A DNA stretch of 9,980 nucleotides from Actinobacteria bacterium UBA4719 (GTDB lineage: Bacteria; Actinomycetota; Actinomycetes; Actinomycetales; Dermatophilaceae), in the NCBI GenBank assembly GCA_002404345.1, contig DHJN01000088.1:19603-29582 (forward strand), in the 5' to 3' direction. A program made the position numbers and the translations under genes. Below the pieces are notes generated by a model. That model made no database searches. It was not told the origin of the DNA and was given only the letters and a program-made list of their open reading frames with translations. This document shows, piece after piece, positions 8,914 to 9,980 of this stretch. Position 1 is the stretch's first letter. Each line of letters starts with the position of its first letter.

Positions 8914-9980
8914 CAGGCGCTGTCCTTCGCAGTTGAGGGTGTGCTCGCGGTCGAGTGTGTGCTCACGGACATGAGCTCGATGAAGCGGTCGAAGAGATGC
9001 TCCGAGTCGTGCGGACCCGCGGCGGCCTCGGGGTGGTACTGAACCGAGAAGGCAGGGATGTCAAGGCACTCCAGCCCCTCGACGACGTTGTCGTTGAGCC
9101 CGATGTGGGAGACCCGCACGCGGCCGTATGCCGTGTGGATGCCGCTCGAGTCAGCGACCGCATCCGCCGGCGCGCTCACGTCGCTCTCCATTGGCGCGTC
9201 AACGGCGAAGCCGTGGTTCTGCGCCGTGACCTCGACCTTGCCGGTGCGCCGGTCCAGGACCGGCTGGTTGAGGCCGCGGTGGCCGTACTTGAGCTTGTAG
9301 GTGCCGAAGCCGAGCGCGCGACCCAGGAGCTGGTTGCCGAAGCAGATGCCGAAGAAAGGCACACCCGCGGCAAGAACCTCACGCAGCAGGGCGATCTCGT
9401 GCTCTGCGGTGGCCGGGTCCCCGGGGCCGTTGGAGAAGAAGACACCGTCGGCGCCCAGCGCCTGGATGTCCGCGAACGTGGACGTGGCCGGGAGCACGTG
9501 CACCTCGATGCCCCGCGTGGCCAGGTGCTCCGGCGTCCGGGCCTTGATACCGAGGTCGAGGGCCGCGACGGTGAAACGCTTCTGCCCGACTGCCGGCACG
9601 ACGTAGGTGCGCGCCGTGGTGACCTCACCGGCGAGCGCGGCGCCGCTCATCCGCGGAGCCGACAGCACGCGTTCCAGCAGCGCCTCCTGAGACATGGTGG
9701 CGAGCGGGCCGGAAAAAACGCCGACGCGCATGGCACCGCGTTCGCGCAGGTGTCGGGTCAGTGCGCGGGTGTCGAGGCCGCTGATCCCGACGACCCCCTG
9801 CTCGATCAGCTCATCTTCCAGGGACCGCTGGGAGCGCCAGCTGGATGGCCGGATGGCAGGGTCACGCACGACGTAGCCGGCGACCCAGATCCGGCGGGAC
9901 TCGTTGTCCTCTTCGTTGAACCCGGTGTTGCCGATGTGTGGTGCGGTCATGACGACGACCTGGCGGTGGTAGCTCGGGTC
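8913..9980 (-). CDS. carA: Carbamoyl-phosphate synthase small subunit (partial, 5' end outside window)
   Basis: Glutaminase subunit of carbamoyl-phosphate synthase. It releases ammonia from glutamine and channels it to CarB, the first step of pyrimidine and arginine synthesis in the cytoplasm. The frame is open to the right edge. The residues before the first in-window ATG (9950) read [10 protein letters not shown], matching the conserved N-terminal CarA domain, so that ATG is internal and the true start lies outside; roughly 40 residues are probably missing. Numbering from that ATG, the class I glutamine amidotransferase motif GICFGNQ carries the nucleophile Cys203, and QYHPE supplies His306 and Glu308, so the catalytic triad is complete. 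The last 16 residues, after FIELMSV, are a Ser/Thr-rich tail made by an 18-bp duplication (8928-8963). The stop overlaps the carB start by 1 nt (TGATG), implying coupled translation and equal amounts of the two subunits. Confidence 0.96.
8928..8963 (-). repeat. 18-bp tandem duplication at carA C-terminus
   Basis: Two adjoining 18-bp units (8946-8963 and 8928-8945) match at 15 of 18 positions and code STHSTA and STPSTA. They form most of the Ser/Thr-rich tail of CarA, just before the bases that act as the carB ribosome site (AAGGA). Confidence 0.72.

Overview
The window is about 10 kb of GC-rich chromosomal DNA. Every real gene lies on the minus strand, so transcription runs from the right edge to the left. 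Gene content and order point to an actinomycete (Actinomycetota): the pyrimidine cluster carA-carB-pyrK-pyrD-pyrF, followed by mihF (the actinobacterial integration host factor), gmk, rpoZ and coaBC. A class 1B (pyrK-partnered) dihydroorotate dehydrogenase fits Micrococcales or Propionibacteriales better than mycobacteria. The rank below phylum is inference, not shown.

Layout in the direction of transcription: carA (9980-8913, 5' end outside the window), carB (8913-5596), pyrK (5599-4610), pyrD (4610-3614, carries a one-base frameshift), pyrF (3617-2733), a 124-bp gap with a possible promoter, mihF (2608-2291), gmk (2284-1703), a 78-bp gap, rpoZ (1624-1361), a 56-bp gap, and coaBC (1304 to the left edge, 3' end outside the window). 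No gene-free stretch exceeds 124 bp. I saw no RNA genes, mobile elements, CRISPR array or convincing terminator.

Function: carA and carB make carbamoyl phosphate. pyrD with pyrK oxidises dihydroorotate to orotate and passes electrons to NAD. pyrF makes UMP from OMP. The five pyr/car reading frames overlap by 1 to 4 nt at each junction, suggesting one translationally coupled operon. The mihF-gmk-rpoZ-coaBC block supplies a nucleoid protein, GMP kinase, the omega subunit of RNA polymerase and the two central enzymes of coenzyme A synthesis.

Two things stand out. First, pyrD has one extra A (plus-strand T, 4371-4373), which would truncate the enzyme at 120 residues, although the rest of the gene is intact and has its catalytic cysteine. 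It is either a very recent lesion or a sequence error. Second, four of these housekeeping genes (coaBC, gmk, pyrK, carA) carry in-frame tandem repeats of the same period, 18 bp or six residues, but with unrelated sequences. They lie in loops or at protein ends. A single period recurring in separate conserved enzymes suggests a genome-wide slippage or duplication process. This is the most unusual signal in an otherwise ordinary region.
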